DNA from: Megascapheus bottae
Taxonomy: Eukaryota; Chordata; Mammalia; Rodentia; Geomyidae
Length of the DNA stretch: 64,000 nucleotides
Direction of reading: 5' to 3'
Assembly (NCBI GenBank): GCA_024803745.1
Contig: JANJXV010000025.1
Span: 20,328,610-20,392,609 of the forward strand
This document shows, piece by piece, positions 1 to 11,359 of this stretch (the first letter of the stretch is position 1; each line of letters opens with the position of its first letter). Made by a program: the position numbers and the translations under genes. Under the pieces are notes generated by a model. That model was not told the DNA's origin. It worked only from the letters and a program-made list of their open reading frames with translations, and ran no database searches.

Positions 1-218
1 CGGGGTTGGAAAGAGCAATGTTTTTCAGACTCTGTGATGGTAATGCCTGGGAGATTGTATTTTACATCCAAATCCAGTTGCTCACATATACATGCAAATA
101 CACACACCCGTATGCAGGCATACTTGAGTGCAGACACAGAGGTCTGAAGTGAAAGTTTTGCATGTGCGCCTCATTTTATTTTGCTTTATGACATGTTCTT
201 ATAAAATAATACTTTTGC

Positions 219-340
219 GCCAGACACTAGTGGTTCGCACAAGTACTTCTAAGCTACTCAGGAGGCTGAAATATAAGAATTGTGGTTTAAATTCAACTAG
301 GGCGGAAAAGTCTGCAAGACTCTTATCTCCAATTAACCAG
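219..340 (+). mobile_element. Family A SINE, left half only
   Basis: Diverged B1-like left monomer: 'ctactcaggaggctgaaat' and 'agactcttatctccaatta' are readable. It ends in A-rich DNA (about 360-390) and lacks the ID-derived right half. The adjacent copy at 391 starts straight after this tail, so two insertions lie head to tail. Confidence 0.75.
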
Positions 341-390
341 CAGAGAACCAGAAAACCTACAACTAACAAAAATAAATAAAAAATTTAAAA

Positions 391-596
391 GACTAGGTGC
401 TAGCAAAACATGTCTATAATCGTATCTATTCAAGAGGCTGAGATCTGAGGATCATGGTTTGAAAGCCTGAGAGATTTTTGTTTTTTATCTCAAATTAACT
501 GCTGAAAAGTCCAGAATTTGAGTGGTAGTGCACTACTAACTTTGAGCACAAAAGCTCAGGGCCAATACCTAGGCCCTAAGTTTAAGCCCCAGAACT
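391..596 (+). mobile_element. Family A SINE (B1-ID dimer), diverged
   Basis: Both halves are present: 'caagaggctgagatctgagg' in the left half and 'cctaagtttaagccccag' at the end of the right half. Many substitutions suggest an old copy. Confidence 0.8.
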
Positions 597-599
597 TAT

Positions 600-1265
600 A
601 CAAATGAAAAACAAGAACAAAAGACTTTTGCAACCCAACCCACTATATTGATTCTCTTCTCTGACCAATGTATCACAGCGTGGACTCTGAGAAACACTGA
701 ATGAGAGCAGGTCTTGGCTGCCATCTTGTCTGCACGAATGGAACCCAGTTCTCCCCCATTCATTTACATATATTCTATGACCATTTTCTTGATTCAATAG
801 CCAAGTTGCCCTACCCTCAAAGCTCAAAAACTTTCTATATAGTTCTTTTAGGAACCATTCATTCCCCGTTTGAGAGAATGAAATATACCATATGCTTGTA
901 AAGGCTTTGACCCAGTGCCTACGGTATCAGAAATAACAAAAACAATAATAATAAGATGATGATGAGTGATATTATTGGCAGATGAAGCTGAGTACCCAGA
1001 GATGGCATTTTCTCATCAAATAAACACGATAAACAGATTCAGCTCAAAAAGTGAGAGGCACTGGGAGGTTTAAATAACAGAGACACGGATTCTCTCAGGC
1101 TTTGAATTCATACACCATCCCAGACAAACCACCCAAATTGGCTTCATCACCCTGGGCCTTATCATCAACCCCCTTCACTGGAACACAAAGCAGCCAACTG
1201 GGGACAGGGACGTATAGCATTTTTAAGCTTTTCAACCCCTTCAGGTCCTTCCTCTGAAGGTGCCT
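600..1265. other. Single-copy DNA, nothing recognised
   Basis: I see no repeat, exon-like reading frame or splice-site pair here. Short open frames on both strands have no recognisable domain. Confidence 0.4.
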
Positions 1266-1269
1266 TGTT

Positions 1270-1600
1270 CTTTTTTCCTGTAGTAATTAGAGACTAAATC
1301 TCTGATAAGCATAGTAAATTAGATGCAGTGACATTCTGCTAATTGAGTCATCTCCTCTGCTTGGCTGGGCTGGGTTGTTAATTACTCAGCTAATCTTATC
1401 AATATGGCGGCTGACTGGCAGACAGAGGCTCTTGGAGTGAAGGGAAAAGGCCCTCAGCTTGCCCTGAAAGCCTCTCCTTGGTCTTACTTGAAATTGTCGC
1501 AGGCAATATGGGTTAGAAGAATGGCAAGACTCATTCACCAGCCTTGTAAGAGAAGAAAAAACTTTTTTCAAGGGCTGGGATTAGTTATCATGTGTCATTA
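1270..1600. promoter_or_regulatory. Candidate conserved enhancer with homeodomain and YY1 motifs
   Basis: No repeat is recognised. TAATTA occurs at 1284-1289, TTAATTA at 1378-1384 and a GATA-type 'cttatc' just after. AATATGGCGGC at 1401-1411 fits the YY1 consensus AAnATGGCGGC. The motifs are seen directly; the enhancer role is inferred from motif density and lack of decay into repeats. Confidence 0.35.
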
Positions 1601-2329
1601 AAGCTGCATTCTCCTCTTTCACCTCCATCAAATTTCATTTCAGTGAAGCACAAGAGCTTAAGGAGAGATTAAAAGACTTTAAGACATAAATTAAGTGCTA
1701 TTTATTTCACTACCCTGAGCCAAACGTGCAGGGCTCTGTACTCTGTGCGTTGCCAAGAAGGATTGAATGAGCTACTTGTTCCTGGATGAATGTCTATGAT
1801 TTGCTGACATCTGGCAGAGCCAGCCTCGTGGCCAATCAGACCAAAGCCCCTCCCCAAGCCTTGAGGTTCCTCGTGAGACTCTAGAGGCCTCCCTCTTCTT
1901 CAGAAGTACCCTGGTAACTACTATTAATCTTCCACAGAGCCTTAAGAGCTACCTAGCAAATGAGAGGCAAGCCTTTCTTTGCTGATTCTATGACAGGCCC
2001 CCCCCTCTTCCCCTGGTAAGAATTTCACTTGTAAGCAAAGATAAACCCATCAGATGGGCAAAACCAAGTTGAGGGATAATCTGCAGCGCTGGGGACAGTG
2101 TGAGTAGTCAGGCCACCCCCAGGACCTTTGGTGGAAATGGGTGGAGCCTTTATTCTGGAAGATTCTGAGGGCTGTGATGAGCGCCTCATGATGAAGATGC
2201 TACATATTAAATATATATGCCTTTTAATGCAGAGATTCTATTTACTTACAAGTGAAATTCTTACAAGGGGGAGGGGAGGGTCCTGTCATACAATCAGCAA
2301 GACCCTACCTTGATGAGGAGGATAATACT

Positions 2330-2600
2330 ATTTTTATATAGTACATAATATATATTACATTATGATTATATTAACCAGTTAAGTGCTTACTATGCCAAAT
2401 ATGTTTGATGCCTTTTGACTTGCTCATTTATTTTAACCCATTGAATTACTTAGTATTTAATTCTTAGTCATTAGTTCTATTTATAATGTAATTAACCCAA
2501 TCACTTAATGTACATTAATGAATATTAACCTGTTCATAATATTTAATCATTTGTAATGGATTAATATGAGTTAATGTCTTCTGCCCCACAGTATTTCTTC
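2330..2600. other. AT-rich block with clustered ATTAA/TTAAT motifs
   Basis: A run of ATTAA, TTAAT and TAATG words occurs about every 10-20 bases between 2430 and 2580, with no simple period. It could be a decayed repeat or a homeodomain-site cluster. The flanks (1600-2330 and 2700-3160) show no recognised element. Confidence 0.35.
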
Positions 2601-3160
2601 ATTTAATTTATAAAGGTGAAGTCTAGGATTTTTTATTATTATTTTATTTTTCACTAAGTTTCATTAAAGGCAAAAGTTAGTGGCACTAAAGGCTAAGATT
2701 TCCTCCGCACATAGCAGGGGCCCGCCTCCCGATTGGCTCAACACTTCCGGAGTCTCAGGAGTCTGGTGCCATAAGAGCCCCCCCCTTCACACTAGGAGGG
2801 GCCACAGGCCTTCTCGAGTTCACAGGGAACTGCACTGGAGCTCCATATAAACCGAGTGGGTAGAACTGAAGAGCCTCAAAGGATTGACTGTGAAAACACC
2901 TTTTTTTTTTTTCACTTAGTTCTATGGGGGATTTATTTCACCCTGTTCGTGTTTTTTTTGGATCCAGCTCATCTCAATCACAATGGCAGGCTCTTCTCCC
3001 TGATTCCTCTGCCTCCCTCAGCCCCAGAGAGTTTCCTTGCTCCATTTTCATAAAGCATTTTGACCAGAGCCCCCCTCCTTCACCCTCTGTCCATCTGTCC
3101 CCTCTACTAATAACCACACCCCAGGCCAGACATGTTTCAACATTTTGTGTGTGTGTGTAT

Positions 3161-3437
3161 GTTACTGGTCCTGAAACTTGAACTCAGGGCCTGGATGCTG
3201 TCCCTGTGTTCAAGCCTGGAGCTCTAACACTTGAGCCACAGCACCACTTCCAAGGCAAGCACTCTTACCACTAGTCTATGCTCCCGTGCCATCCCCCCAC
3301 CCTCGCTTTTTCTGAGTAGTTTATTCAAGATAAGAGTCTCATAGACTTTCCTTCCCCAGACTGGCTTTGAACTATGATCCTCAAATCTCAGCCCCCTGAG
3401 TAGCTAAAATGACAGGTGTGAGCCACCAGTGCCCAGT
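3161..3437 (-). mobile_element. Family A SINE, antisense, with extra ID piece
   Basis: Reads tail to head on the plus strand: 'cttgaactcagggcctgga', then 'ttgagccacagcaccactt', then 'tgagccaccagtgcccag'. About 45 extra bases at 3253-3297 ('aggcaagcactcttaccact') look like an ID-type segment, so the copy may be a fusion or carry a nested fragment. Confidence 0.8.
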
Positions 3438-3699
3438 TTGTTTCAATTTCTTAACATTCAATTTTGGTTAATGTGCATGTTAGTTGTACAAATGAGATTC
3501 ACTGTGGTCTCTCACACATTTGTATACTGCCCTTTAATCACACTGATATACATGTGTGTATGTGTGATTCTGCATGTTTAACTTTTAGCTTTAATATCCA
3601 CATATGAGGGGGAAAAACATGGGAATTTTCACTTAATATGATGATGCCTTAATCTACTCATTTTCCATAAAAGCAGCATACTTTCATTATCTTTTATGA

Positions 3700-4265
3700 T
3701 TAAGCAATCACCCACTGGTTGAAAAATGGAATTCCATCCATCTAGAAACCTGCACAGTACAGGACACAGCCCTAAGACAAAAGACAGCCCACGAAACCCA
3801 AGTCTTTCGCAGCGGTACATCCAACAAGGTACTGATAACCAGAATCTCGAAAAAAACCCACCAAGCTCACAAAATTTAACTCCAGAACAGTCAACAGCCC
3901 AGGTAACCAATGAGCAAATGGATCAAATAGACGTTCTCAAAAGAAGGCGTGGAGAGGGCCAGTAATATACCTAAAGGAATGTCCTTCGCTGGCCATTAAG
4001 GAAAACCAAATCAAAACGACACTGAGATTTCATCTCACCCAGGTCAGAATGGCCAACATCCAGGCCACAAACAACCACAAATTTTGGTGAGGATGTTGGG
4101 GGAGGAGGGCCTGGTCCCTAAACATACTTTTGGTGGAGATGTAAGTTAGTTGCAACCGCTATGGAAATCAGTATGGAGTTTCCTGGAGAATCAGCAAGTG
4201 GAACAATGCAACGACCCAGCCATACCAGCCTGGGCACTCATCCTAAGAAATGTGAGCTGGGACTG
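3700..4265 (+). mobile_element. L1 fragment, end of ORF2, sense
   Basis: Decayed match to the conserved 3' part of mammalian L1 ORF2: 'gcaaatggatcaaatagacg', 'ctcaaaagaaggcgtgg', 'aaccaaatcaaaacgacact', 'tttcatctcacccaggtcag' and 'tatggaaatcagtatggag' appear in the expected order. It has no intact reading frame and is a dead fragment. Upstream bases 3440-3600 may be related L1 debris. Confidence 0.75.
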
Positions 4266-4586
4266 TAGAGACATGTGGGCATCCATGCTTATGACTGTGG
4301 GGTCCAAGTTAGTGACCCAGCCCAGGGGCCTCTGTGCCAGTCTGTGGCTGGATCTAGGAAAAGGGAGGGTGGGTCAGCTGCAGGTCGAAGTCTTCAGAGA
4401 GACCCGAGGACACAGAAAGGGAGACCCCTTTCCCTCCCCAAAACTCCAGTCTGGAAGTTTGCCTGGTTCTGAAGCCCCCAACCATAGGCTCTCACACTTA
4501 CGTCTTCCACTCCACAGGGCAGCTGATTTTAGTGCGAGTGTGCATGACTCCATCCCCTCATGTGGTATGCACGTAAATGCAGCTTC

Positions 4587-4601
4587 AAAAACATGGGCAG
4601 C
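4587..4601 (+). repeat. Left target-site duplication of the retrocopy
   Basis: 'aaaaacatgggcagc', identical to 5313-5327. The A-rich start fits an L1 endonuclease target (TTTT/R on the opposite strand). Confidence 0.75.
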
Positions 4602-5312
4602 AAGGATTACAGGAGTGAGCCACCAGAGCCCTGCTCTATAAGCATTGTTTAAATGTATGCTATGCATACACACCACATGTTTTACATACATTATTTAACT
4701 CAAAACATTTGGTGAGGGAGGGTTAGCCATCCCTTTGGAATATTTTGGTTTCTGTGTCGTCCACTGTCCTTCGTCAAACTACAGGAAGTGTGGTCCAGAT
4801 TGTTGGGAAGTAGGAAGAGAGGAGGCTGAATGGCATTTTGTAAATATCAGATTTATCATTGTAAATATAAAACCTGCCTCAGTCAGAATGAATGGAAAGC
4901 AGATCTACAGTTTGCTTCTATGCGAATTAATCAGGTTGGCTCGATAGCCATACTTGAAAGTGCTTCTGAGAGGTGTCAACGTTACTTGAATGAGTTTTGG
5001 TTTTTTTTTTTTCCATCTTGATGGACACACAGTGATTGTTCACTTCTAAAGCTAATGGTTTAGCTCACCTAGGGAACTTTTGCAGTTTGACACTAAGATA
5101 ATGAACTTGGACGTGCATTTTTCTATGCTTTATTTTTTTAACTTAGTTTTCATTTCATTTGCAAGAGATGTTTGGTTTATAAAATCTGAGGATGGCTATA
5201 AATACTGTAAGTATTATAATGTTGTGAATGCAGGTTATTTGAAAAAAAAGCTGTTTATTATATCATTCCTGATAACGCTATGTGAGTGTTTTTAATAAAA
5301 TTTATATTAAAA
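4602..5312 (+). pseudogene. Processed retrocopy of a 3'UTR-like transcript
   Basis: The segment lies between perfect 15-bp direct repeats 'aaaaacatgggcagc' (4587-4601 and 5313-5327), the hallmark of L1-mediated insertion. It ends with AATAAA at 5294-5299 and an A-run at 5309-5317. The body is AT-rich, has no sustained reading frame, and contains two Pumilio-type TGTAAATA words (4839-4846, 4860-4867), so it resembles a mammalian 3'UTR truncated at its 5' end. The first 30 bases look like an antisense SINE head, either carried in the transcript or already at the site. I do not recognise the parent gene. Confidence 0.7.
5294..5299 (+). promoter_or_regulatory. Polyadenylation signal AATAAA of the retrocopy
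   Basis: AATAAA lies about 10 bases before the A-run, which is a little closer than usual but compatible with a cleaved and adenylated transcript. Confidence 0.6.
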
Positions 5313-5327
5313 AAAAACATGGGCAGC
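5313..5327 (+). repeat. Right target-site duplication of the retrocopy
   Basis: Identical to 4587-4601. Its first five A residues merge with the poly(A) tail, so the exact boundary is uncertain by a few bases. Confidence 0.75.
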
Positions 5328-5699
5328 TTTTTCTGGTGTTTTGTTGTTTGTTTTTTTTAACTTAGCCATTGGTGCTCAATATTGGCAACCTTGACCTTGA
5401 TCCTTGCCAGCTGCTCCCCAAATAGCACAGCTGGGATAAAGGCAGAGAAACCAGGTATCTGGACAGCAACTGGGAACAACCCTCCCCCCCCTTCCTGGAA
5501 CCTAATATAAGTTCAGTTTCTCCCTCCCCCCCCCCCCCCCGCTGTCATGTTCTCCATGCCCCACCCCCCATTGTCCTTCTGTTTTTGTATTTTTGTTTCT
5601 GAGACAGGATCTCGAGACTCTCTTGCTTTCTAATAACTGGGATTTCAGGCCTGACCCACCATACCTCCTGGCCTATGGCAGATATAGGCTGTCTAGTTC

Positions 5700-7110
5700 T
5701 ACCACAAAGTTCTCCCTGAGCCCCCAGGGTAGGTAAGAAGTCCCTCAAGGATGCCTTTGAGGCACTCCTGTGTCACGCTGTCCTCGTGCTGCTGTCAGGG
5801 GTTCCGTCTGTGTCCCCTTCTGTGCTGCAAACCTGAAGCAGGCACTGGCTTTGTCTGCAGGCTGCTAGCGTTGCATTAGTGAGTAGCACTGATCCGCACT
5901 CAATGAGAACGCATGGCCCTGGCACCTGCTGAGAATGCAAGCCACACAGGCCAGGAACGGGCGACAGCTACCAGCAGAATTCACTGCAGCACTGGAAACG
6001 TCTTCCCAACGACCAAACAAGAGCCTGATTGGTGACATCCCGTGGCCAGAAAACATGTGTGAGGTTCCCATCGCTGTTACAGCCATTCCCAGCTACTCAC
6101 TGGACTAATTCCAAGCCCCTTACTAGTTTTCTCCACTCTCAGTTCTCCTTTTTACTGCTTCAACTTGAAGATGGAAAAAGACATTCATTGGTGACTCAAG
6201 GTTATTCAGAAAGCATTAGCAAAGCTCATTTTTTTTCTTTTTGGTAACGAGAAGAGTGATGAAACATTTTTATTTCAAGCCTACCGCTGGGGCAGAGCAG
6301 CCAGCCAAGGGCTATGCTATTTCCCTTCAGCAGATGGGTTCTGAGACGCCATGACCTGTGGCTCTCAGCCCCTCTGGAATCTCCTGAGAAGCGCTTGGTC
6401 TTTTATGCTGGATTTTGAAGATGGTTAAAGACAGTTGTCTTCAGGCTTTAGAATGTTCTTTCTTCCTTCTGAGTAGGTAATGTTGCTTACCTCAGGCACA
6501 AAAGAAGGTACAAGAAAGAGAATAATAAATAGGTCTCGCCTCCTGTGCCCACCTCTCATTGATCGGCCGTCCACAGCATCATCTTAAGCAGGATTGTAGC
6601 AGCTTTGGGGTTCAGTGGGAAAGAGCACACGATTGATTAGTAATGTCTGCCCTGGGCAAGCATGAAGAGGGGTGGGGAGGGGGTGGGGAGTACCAGAACA
6701 AAATGTTCTTAGATTAAAGCACTTTTCTTTCCAGAGGTCTAGAAAGCTCTATGCCCTCTCTGTATATTCCCTATGCTGCTTCTTTCTCCCTCTTTTATTT
6801 CACCGTTTGATGCCATCTCCATATGATAGTTCAAAATAAGATAATTCATTCAAACTGATGTTTTCTCTGTTGGAACAGGAGAATTATTTCAAAGAAAACT
6901 TCATGGGGCCCCGCGTCTCCAACAAGTTTGCAACTTAGAGCTTTGCTTTTCGGCTGCCCTACTGTGGACCTGGACCATGAGATGAGCAGTGTGTTAGATT
7001 CTCCCTGGACGTGTGGTTACTTGTCCGAGGGCAGAAAGGGAAGAAAAAAATACATAATTGGTAGTATGGAAATGTGTATAAGAGTTTGGAATTTGCTAAG
7101 GCTCCTAGGT
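5700..7110. other. Single-copy DNA, no gene seen
   Basis: Apart from the G-rich motif at 6669 I recognise nothing. Frames of 60-115 codons occur on both strands without domains or splice signals that agree. Confidence 0.4.
6669..6688 (+). other. G-quadruplex motif with one-base loops
   Basis: Four runs of G (4, 4, 5, 4) are separated by single T, A and T bases. Motifs with one-base loops are among the most stable class known in vitro. Confidence 0.6.
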
Positions 7111-7113
7111 TCG

Positions 7114-7119
<6 letters not shown>

Positions 7120-7185
<66 letters not shown>

Positions 7186-7236
7186 CCCCCCCCCGTCTCT
7201 CTCTCCCTCTCCCTCTCCCTCTCCCTCTCCTCCTCC
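7120..7236 (+). repeat. (TC)n microsatellite with C-tract and CCCTCT tail
   Basis: About 32 TC units, then 11-12 C, then repeats of 'ccctct'. The mixed structure suggests slippage plus point changes. Ser-Leu and Arg-Glu rich frames here are artefacts. Confidence 0.95.
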
Positions 7237-7409
7237 CCTCCACAGGCTCTGGTGGTGGTAGAAGGTGGATAGTGGGTGGGGTTTGACTGGCCCTATTGGA
7301 GAGCCCAATGCATACTGGAGATCCTGGAAGCTGGGAGAATGGGGGAAGAGCTTTCCTCACTCTTCATTTACACGCAGCAGGAGGGGAACAATGAGGGCTG
7401 CCTATTATT

Positions 7410-7592
7410 TTTGCCAGTCCTGGGGCTTGAACTCAGGGCCTGAGCACTGTCCTTGGGCTTTCTCAAAGCTAGCGCCCTACCACTTGAGCCACAGCATCAT
7501 TTCTGCCTTTTTCTGTGTATGTGGTACCAAGGAATCAAACCCAGAGCTTTGTGCATGCTAGACAAGCACTCGGCCACTAGGTCACATTCCAA
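7410..7592 (-). mobile_element. Family B SINE (ID dimer), antisense
   Basis: Plus strand reads tail to head from 'gccagtcctggggcttgaac' to 'tgctagacaagcactcggcc'. The left-half B box reads GGTTTGATTCC on the minus strand, one change from the promoter consensus. No target-site duplication is clear. Confidence 0.85.
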
Positions 7593-7599
7593 GTGAGAG

Positions 7600-8850
7600 C
7601 TTTTATGAGGACGAACTGAGCTGGCCCTGCCTTGAGACGTATTGTCCTTGCTGCTTTCTTGTCAATGGTCACTCACCAAGATGGCAGGGCTGGCTGGTGC
7701 CCCTCCCCCAACCGGGCTGTGGGGTGTGTGTGTGTGTGTGGTAGGGGGGGTCTGGTTTGAACAGGGTAACAGGGCAAACGTCACTAGCGGTCAGCCGTGC
7801 TGAAGCGGCAACTGGCTGGCGAGCTAACGAGTCTGTAAATTAGAAAGGAATTATATTATCAGATGGCAGAGGCAGGGTGCCATGTAGCCATCCACTGGAG
7901 TTTCTGCCAGGGACTGCTGAGTGCTTTCCCCTAGAAGAGAGAGGTCAGGTGAAGAGCAAGCCAAACCCCAGAGTCCATTTCTGGGGAGTGTTACATTCAT
8001 TTATAGGGAGAGTGATGGCTCTATCAGCCCTGGGCTCAGGAAATGGGGAGCAGGAGGGGGGGTCGAGGTCACAATACCTGTCTTTCAGCCTACAGAGAGG
8101 GTCCTGACTCTCTTAGCAGGTAGAACCTCTGCCTGAATTCAATATGGAGGCTGAAAAAAAGTGTTGGGGAGGTGTAGCCTATAAGACACCCTAAATCCAG
8201 GATGACTTAATAAGAGAGCTTCTCCTCCTGTGAGCTTGTTCAAGAAGATTGCCCCAATCCCAGCTCTACCTGCCCAAACCAGAGAAATGGATTGGTTAAA
8301 ACCATTTCATTTAGGAAAAGGAAAAAGAAGAAAGCTGTGATAAGGGGGAGAAGGGGGGTCCATGGAAGAACGCATTTCAGCTAAGCAATGGCACTGAGTG
8401 CCAAGATTCATTCAGCAATGATCAACAAGTATTCACCAGCTCGGGTCGAGTACCTGGCCCAGGCACTAATGGTAAAGTGTGAGTGAAACGTGCTGCATCT
8501 TCAACCTCTTGAACTTTCACTGTTTCCTAGGGGCAGACAGACCTTTGAAAGAACAGATTCACAAATGGATATGTTTCGGTGACTTTAATCATAAAGTAAA
8601 GGAATCTTGAGGAAGTAAATTGAGGCAAAAACAAAGCATTTACTTGAGCAGACAATTGAGCTGTCATTCAGGATAGCTGCAAAGCAGAAGCAGGAATGGA
8701 GAGAGAAGAGAGAAGGTTCTACGGGGGACTAGAAGTGACACCAGGGAGACGTGATTGGTTACAATTACACTCCTGCTGCATCAGGTGTGCATCTGGCTGG
8801 GAAGTTCCTGGATGCATCATTATGAGTGTGTTAGACACGTCTGAGCATGT
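7600..8850. other. Single-copy DNA, little recognised
   Basis: A short (GT)n lies at 7727-7740. 'caagtattcaccagctcggg' to 'cctggcccaggcactaatg' (about 8425-8470) resembles an ancient mammalian repeat, too decayed to classify. No gene is supported. Confidence 0.35.
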
Positions 8851-8855
8851 GTTCT

Positions 8856-8857
<2 letters not shown>

Positions 8858-8888
<31 letters not shown>
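8858..8888 (+). repeat. (GT)n microsatellite
   Basis: About 15 uninterrupted GT units. Confidence 0.95.
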
Positions 8889-8893
<5 letters not shown>

Positions 8894-9000
8894 TGTAGTG
8901 CAAGCAAGCATTTAGGGGAAGCAGCTCAAGTTAAGTTTTGCTAAAGTCACTCTGAGAGCCCCAGCTTTGCTCAGGGGATCTCTGAGCCTAACCTGTGCCT

Positions 9001-9243
9001 TTTTTTTTTTTCTGTTGGTTGTGAGGCTTGAACTCTGGACCTGGGCATTGTCCCTGAGCTCTTCAGCTCAAGGCTACTTCCCTACCCCTTGAGCTAGGGC
9101 ACCACTTCCTATTTTCTAGTGGTTAATTGGAGATAAGAGTCTCATATTCTTTAGTTCCCGGGCTGGCTTTGAACCAGGACCTTCAGATCTCAGCCTCCTG
9201 AGTAGTAGCTAGGATTACAGGCATGGGCCGCAGTGCCCAGCTG
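9001..9243 (-). mobile_element. Family A SINE, antisense, full length
   Basis: Poly(T) at 9001-9012 is the reversed A-tail. It is followed by 'gaggcttgaactctggacct', 'ctcatattctttagttcccg' and the head 'gtagctaggattacaggcat'. Confidence 0.9.
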
Positions 9244-10019
9244 TGCTTTTCTTTACAGTGAGTGACCTTAGTTGGGAAATAGAACATTGGGCTTCAAGGA
9301 GACCTTTCACAGCAACCTTCCAAAACCCACACATGGGGCCCCTCCTCATCCCAGCACTGTTTCCTATTGACCAGGCTAGAACTGGGAGAAGCCAAGTCAA
9401 GTAGACAGGTGGTAGGCGGGAGGCCTCAGGACACACTGGCGAAGCCACATGGAGGGGGGGCTACAAGATGAAGGAGCTTGAAAGCTCAGAGGGTGAGTTG
9501 TCTTTGGGCCTGGAATCTCCCCCCCCCCCGTCCCCCCCACAGCCACTCATTACTGCACTCTGGGCCAGAACTCTGCCTCTCTGTACGTCCCTTTTCCTCT
9601 TTTCTAACATGGAACTTGGCAGGGTCTTTGGGAAGCTTGGGTTGGTCTCCGCCAGATCAGACACACAGAAAAGGCTATGGAACTTTTTGATAAGTAAATC
9701 GCAGCCAGAGGGAATGAATTTCTTTTCACTCTAGAAGTGTTGCGGAGGTGTAGAAGGCACAAAGAGTGCCTATTGCATGGTAGGGTGGCCACAGACGACA
9801 ATGAAATGCTCTGTGCTTCCCAAAAGAGCTAGAAGAAAAGAGCCAGAATGTTTGCACCACAGAGAAATGGAAAGACACATGTGCTCTGCCCTGAACACTG
9901 CACAATGGATGGATGGATAGGAACAGTACAAAGTATTCCGTAAATATGCGTGATGTTTTAAAAAGACAGCATAACTATTAATAGACAGGTAGTCAGCAAA
10001 GTTGAGAAAAACTTTTGTC

Positions 10020-10020
<1 letters not shown>
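9244..10020. other. Single-copy DNA, nothing recognised
   Basis: Contains a C-tract at 9521-9537 and a short (GGAT)3 near 9907. No gene or dispersed repeat is seen. Confidence 0.35.
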
Positions 10021-10074
<54 letters not shown>

Positions 10075-10085
10075 TGTGTGTGTGT
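10021..10085 (+). repeat. (GT)n microsatellite
   Basis: About 32 TG units with one TA interruption near 10068. Confidence 0.95.
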
Positions 10086-10194
10086 TGAGAATTAGACTTT
10101 TGCCAGGTTTGTTTGTGTGCGCTCTGTGTGTAAGGTTGCTGTGAGAACTGAATGGGCGTAGGCCACTAAGAGAGACTTCATGGGAGAGAAGATT

Positions 10195-10245
10195 GTGTCT
10201 CCTGTGTAGCTAGGATTAAAGATACACTTCTCCATGCCGGGCTGA
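10195..10245 (-). mobile_element. SINE head fragment, antisense
   Basis: 'tgtgtagctaggattaaaga' followed by 'catgccgggctg' is the reversed B1-like head only. Confidence 0.5.
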
Positions 10246-10249
10246 CCTG

Positions 10250-11220
10250 TTCTTAAGAATGCAGCTCCAACTTCTCAGCCACCTTCTGGATCCCCCAGAG
10301 GACACACACCTGGATCTCAGGTCTTGCGACACAGGACCTTTCTGGGGTCCAGCTACCCTGTTCATGGGTTAGTGGCAGCACCCCTAGCTTGCTGAAACCG
10401 TGGTGACAAATGAGGTGGCACCATTTTCACTGTCTGGGACTGTCACTAGAGAAATCAGGCATATTTTCATATCACATTCCAGGTGTTACAGATATTTCAA
10501 AATATTATCTCTGTTTCCTCAGCACTTCAGAATCACAGTTGTTATGAACCCATTGCGAAATCACACACCATTTAACATGTTCATCTAGGAGCGCGTGTTC
10601 GCGTTTTCTGTTTGGAGAGCTGTACACTTGGGATCCTTGTTCTCAGGTGTGTGTGGTGGGGACAGGACACAAGGTGGGCACAGAAACCTTTCCTTATTCT
10701 AGAATGCAAGAATGAATAGGAATGTCTGGTCTCCCCCACAACACTTCCCTTCCCAAATCCGGGACCCTGGTTTCAAAATTATTTCAGGACGCAAAGCCCT
10801 CACAAATGGATCCTGACAACAGGAAAGGCCACGGGCAGCAACCCACCCGGCCCCTCCCCGTTCCTGCCTGGTTTATTTCCCTGGATAAGTTGAAGCCATT
10901 TTTAGCACAGCACGGAGCCTCGACAGCAGATGGGGGTGACTTCTTTCTTGGGGAGAGCTTATTTTCTTTCTGAGTGCTTCGCCACTGGTGTCACTTTGAC
11001 ACACAGGCACACATATGCACACTCACATTAGACTCAGGCAGCAGCTGGACACACAGAAAGGCCATCCAAGAAGCTAGGAGACACAAAGGTGGCTTTATGG
11101 CCACTCCCTGGCTAATGGTTGCTATAGCTAAATATGTCTACAAGGTCCTGAAGAAAGAGAAGCCACACAGATGGACTGTCTCTCTCCTAGAGACAGTCAC
11201 CTCAGAGCCCAGATAAAGAG
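10250..11220. other. Single-copy DNA, nothing recognised
   Basis: No dispersed repeat or credible exon was found. Frames of 60-83 codons are no longer than chance would give. Confidence 0.35.
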
Positions 11221-11221
11221 C

Positions 11222-11355
11222 AGCCAGCTGGGAGCTGTAGCTCATGTCTGTAATATTAGCTACTCAGGAAGCAGAGATTAATTAGCAGGGTCACAGATCC
11301 AGGCCAAAAAATAGAGAGAAATGTTCCTGAGATCCCATCTCAACTAGTAACCTGG
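11222..11355 (+). mobile_element. Family A SINE, left half, diverged
   Basis: 'agctgggagctgtagctcat' and 'attagctactcaggaagcag' mark the B1-like half. The ID-derived half is absent, and a GATA-like degenerate tail follows (11366-11445). Confidence 0.7.
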
Positions 11356-11359
11356 GGGG

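Noticed and set aside
4150..4641. 163-codon frame
   Set aside because: Starts in L1 debris and ends in a SINE fragment at the retrocopy border.
7721..7741. Candidate exon-like GC-rich stretch with GT repeat
   Set aside because: Only a short GT run in single-copy DNA; no paired splice sites.
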